Shown piece by piece: positions 13,036 to 14,529 of a stretch of DNA of 14,529 nt. This DNA is from Methanomicrobiales archaeon. Lineage in GTDB: Archaea; Halobacteriota; Methanomicrobia; Methanomicrobiales; Methanoculleaceae. Each line of letters starts with the position of its first letter. The first letter of the stretch is position 1. The stretch is taken from the NCBI GenBank assembly GCA_019136335.1, contig JAGVUK010000265.1, positions 1 to 14,529 of the forward strand, given 5' to 3'. The translations under genes were made by a program, and so were the position numbers. Below the pieces are notes generated by a model. It saw only the letters and a list, made by a program, of their open reading frames with translations. It made no database searches and was not told the DNA's origin.

Positions 13036-14460
13036 ATGCGCATCCTCCTCCCGACCGGGTTGGCAACGGTCGCAATCGTGAAGGCGGCGGCTGAGCGTTT
13101 CCGCGGCCGCTACGAGATAGACGTGGTGGTTACCGGCGAGATCGCATCGTTCCTTACGCCCGGCGACCTCCTGAGGCTGCTTTCCGGCCGCGACTACGAT
13201 ATGGCGGTCGTTTCCGGGATGTGCACCGCATCCTTTGCCGATGTCGAACGGGAGACCGGCGTCCCGGTCTACCGGGGCCCGCGGCATGCCGCCGACCTCC
13301 CGCTGGTCCTCGGCGTGCTCGATCAGGTCAGTCTCTCAAAGACCGTCCCCGCCGACGACTTCCTTGCAGAGACACGCCGGAGAGAGGCCTGCCGCCAGGT
13401 GGCGCTCCGGGAGGCCGAGGCGGACGCCGATTTCATCATCCGGGGCAGAAAGATCGGCGGAGGCTCACGGATGAAGGTGCTCGCGGAGATCATGGACGCG
13501 CACAGGCGCGACGATCTCGCCGATGAGGTCCGCCGGTTCTTTGCCGACGGGGCCGATATCGTGGACCTGGGGTTCGGGTTCGACGCGACCCCGGGGGATG
13601 TCGAGCGGTGCTTTACAGCCCTTGAGGAGATCGAAGGCGCCCTGGCGGTCGATACCCAGGACCCCCGCCTCATCGCTGCGGCGCTCTCCCGCGCTGACCT
13701 GGTCCTCTCCCTGCACGAGGGAAACATCCCCGTCGTCGGGGCGGCGGTCGCGGATGCCGGGGTGGCGGCGGTCGTGGTGCCACGGGAACGGACGCTTCAA
13801 GAGAACCTGGCGGCGGCAACGGAGGCCGGGATCTCCTGCCTGATCGCCGACCCCCTCCTCCAGCCGGTGGGCTCCGGGCTCACCGGCTCGCTCTCCGGTT
13901 TCCCGCATCTCCCCTGCCCGCTCTTCTTCGGGGCGGGAAACGTCGTTGAACTCCTTGACGCCGACTCCACGGGTGCGAATGCGCTACTCGCGGGTATGGC
14001 ACACGAGGTCGGCGCCGCCATCATCTTCACGAGCGAGCACAGCGACAAGACCCGGGGATCGGTGGCGGAGATGCGGCGGGCAACCGATATGATGGCGCTG
14101 ATGACCGACCGCCCATACCCCAAAGATCTCGGGCTCGATCTCCTGGTCCTGAAAGAGAAACGGCGGCGGCGCGAACCCCCGCTGGAGTACGGGAGCGTCA
14201 CGGACGCGTATCCCGCGCCCGACGAGATCGTCTACGACCCTCTCGGGTGTATCCGCATCGGCATCGAGGAGGATTGTATCGTCGCGGTCCACCGGGGCCG
14301 CGCCGTGCGGGGGAGGCATTGGGAGGACGTCTTTCACACACTCCTCGCGAACGGGAGCCTCTCCCGGCTCGACCACGCCGCCTACCTCGGCAAGGAGCTC
14401 TTCAAGGCGGAACTTGCCATCCGGCTGCGGCGGAGCTTCGAACAGGACGGGCCGTTCTGA
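13036..14460 (+). CDS. Dihydropteroate synthase-like protein, methanogen type
   Basis: This 474-residue protein matches the archaeal dihydropteroate-synthase-related family. An N-terminal domain (about 1-115) begins MRILLPTGLATVAIVKAAAE. A TIM-barrel DHPS-like part follows, with GGGSRMKVLAE (141-151), GADIVDLGFGFD (172-183), AVDTQDP (203-209) and LSLHEGNIPVVG. A C-terminal domain of about 100 residues has DEIVYDPLGCIRIG. Family members are thought to act in making the pterin part of tetrahydromethanopterin or in a related pterin step; the reaction for this subgroup is not settled. The ATG at 13036 is preferred to an in-frame TTG at 13027 because the protein then begins at the conserved strand, and the short promoter spacer suggests a leaderless or nearly leaderless mRNA. 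A T6 tract follows the stop codon. Confidence 0.88.
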   Translation: MRILLPTGLATVAIVKAAAERFRGRYEIDVVVTGEIASFLTPGDLLRLLSGRDYDMAVVSGMCTASFADVERETGVPVYRGPRHAADLPLVLGVLDQVSLSKTVPADDFLAETRRREACRQVALREAEADADFIIRGRKIGGGSRMKVLAEIMDAHRRDDLADEVRRFFADGADIVDLGFGFDATPGDVERCFTALEEIEGALAVDTQDPRLIAAALSRADLVLSLHEGNIPVVGAAVADAGVAAVVVPRERTLQENLAAATEAGISCLIADPLLQPVGSGLTGSLSGFPHLPCPLFFGAGNVVELLDADSTGANALLAGMAHEVGAAIIFTSEHSDKTRGSVAEMRRATDMMALMTDRPYPKDLGLDLLVLKEKRRRREPPLEYGSVTDAYPAPDEIVYDPLGCIRIGIEEDCIVAVHRGRAVRGRHWEDVFHTLLANGSLSRLDHAAYLGKELFKAELAIRLRRSFEQDGPF

Positions 14461-14476
14461 GCAACCGGATCCCGTG

Positions 14477-14482
14477 TTTTTT
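14477..14482 (+). terminator. Poly-T terminator of the DHPS-like gene
   Basis: TTTTTT lies 17 nt after the stop codon, the typical oligo-T signal for archaeal termination. No stable hairpin directly precedes it. Confidence 0.5.
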
Positions 14483-14529
14483 CCCTGGTGGTGATGGCCG
14501 GACCCGGTTGGAGGTTCCGGCAGTTTCCC

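Overview
This window looks like a piece of the chromosome of a high-GC methanogenic archaeon, most likely Methanomicrobiales and resembling Methanoculleus. The organism call is an inference. It rests on TATA-type archaeal promoters, GGAGG/GGTGAT-type ribosome sites, a radical SAM protein of the archaeosine (RaSEA-like) family, an archaeal-type TruA, and a dihydropteroate-synthase-like protein typical of methanogens. No tRNA, rRNA, CRISPR array, insertion sequence or integrase was found.

Layout from left to right: (1) 1-288, minus strand: N-terminus of a CapK/phenylacetate-CoA-ligase-like adenylate-forming enzyme, running off the window. (2) 289-774: divergent intergenic region with two good TATA boxes and, on the minus strand, a predicted ~190-nt leader containing three copies of one 8-base arm that could form mutually exclusive hairpins. 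(3) 775-1998, plus strand: radical SAM protein, RaSEA/COG1244-like. (4) 1999-2791: non-coding stretch with a poly-T terminator, a duplicated ~65-70 bp imperfect repeat and several very GC-rich hairpins. (5) 2792-11063, minus strand: a compact six-gene operon for cell-surface polysaccharide or glycan synthesis. In transcription order it encodes a GT2 glycosyltransferase, UDP-GlcNAc 2-epimerase (WecB), UDP-ManNAc dehydrogenase (WecC), a GT4 WbuB-like glycosyltransferase, an unrecognised predicted alpha-helical toroid protein, and a two-domain MDR-Gfo/Idh/MocA oxidoreductase. (6) 11064-11526: non-coding and partly AT-rich, holding the operon promoter and several small hairpins. (7) 11527-12992, minus strand: PHP-domain phosphoesterase and truA, overlapping by ATGA. 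(8) 13036-14460, plus strand: dihydropteroate-synthase-like protein, followed by a poly-T terminator.

The biological core is the six-gene operon. WecB turns UDP-GlcNAc into UDP-ManNAc, and WecC oxidises it to UDP-ManNAcA. The GT2 protein probably loads a sugar onto a membrane lipid carrier, and the GT4 protein adds a further sugar. The last two genes are tightly coupled (16-nt and 4-nt overlaps) and probably modify the sugar or the polymer. The CapK-like gene at the left edge lies in the same orientation and belongs to a family often found in polysaccharide loci. It is separated from the operon by the divergently placed radical SAM gene.

The points most worth checking are the switch-like leader of the CapK-like gene, the unassigned toroid protein paired with the two-domain oxidoreductase, the dispersed GC-rich hairpin family, and the long N-terminal extension of the GT2 enzyme with a perfect hairpin at its domain boundary.
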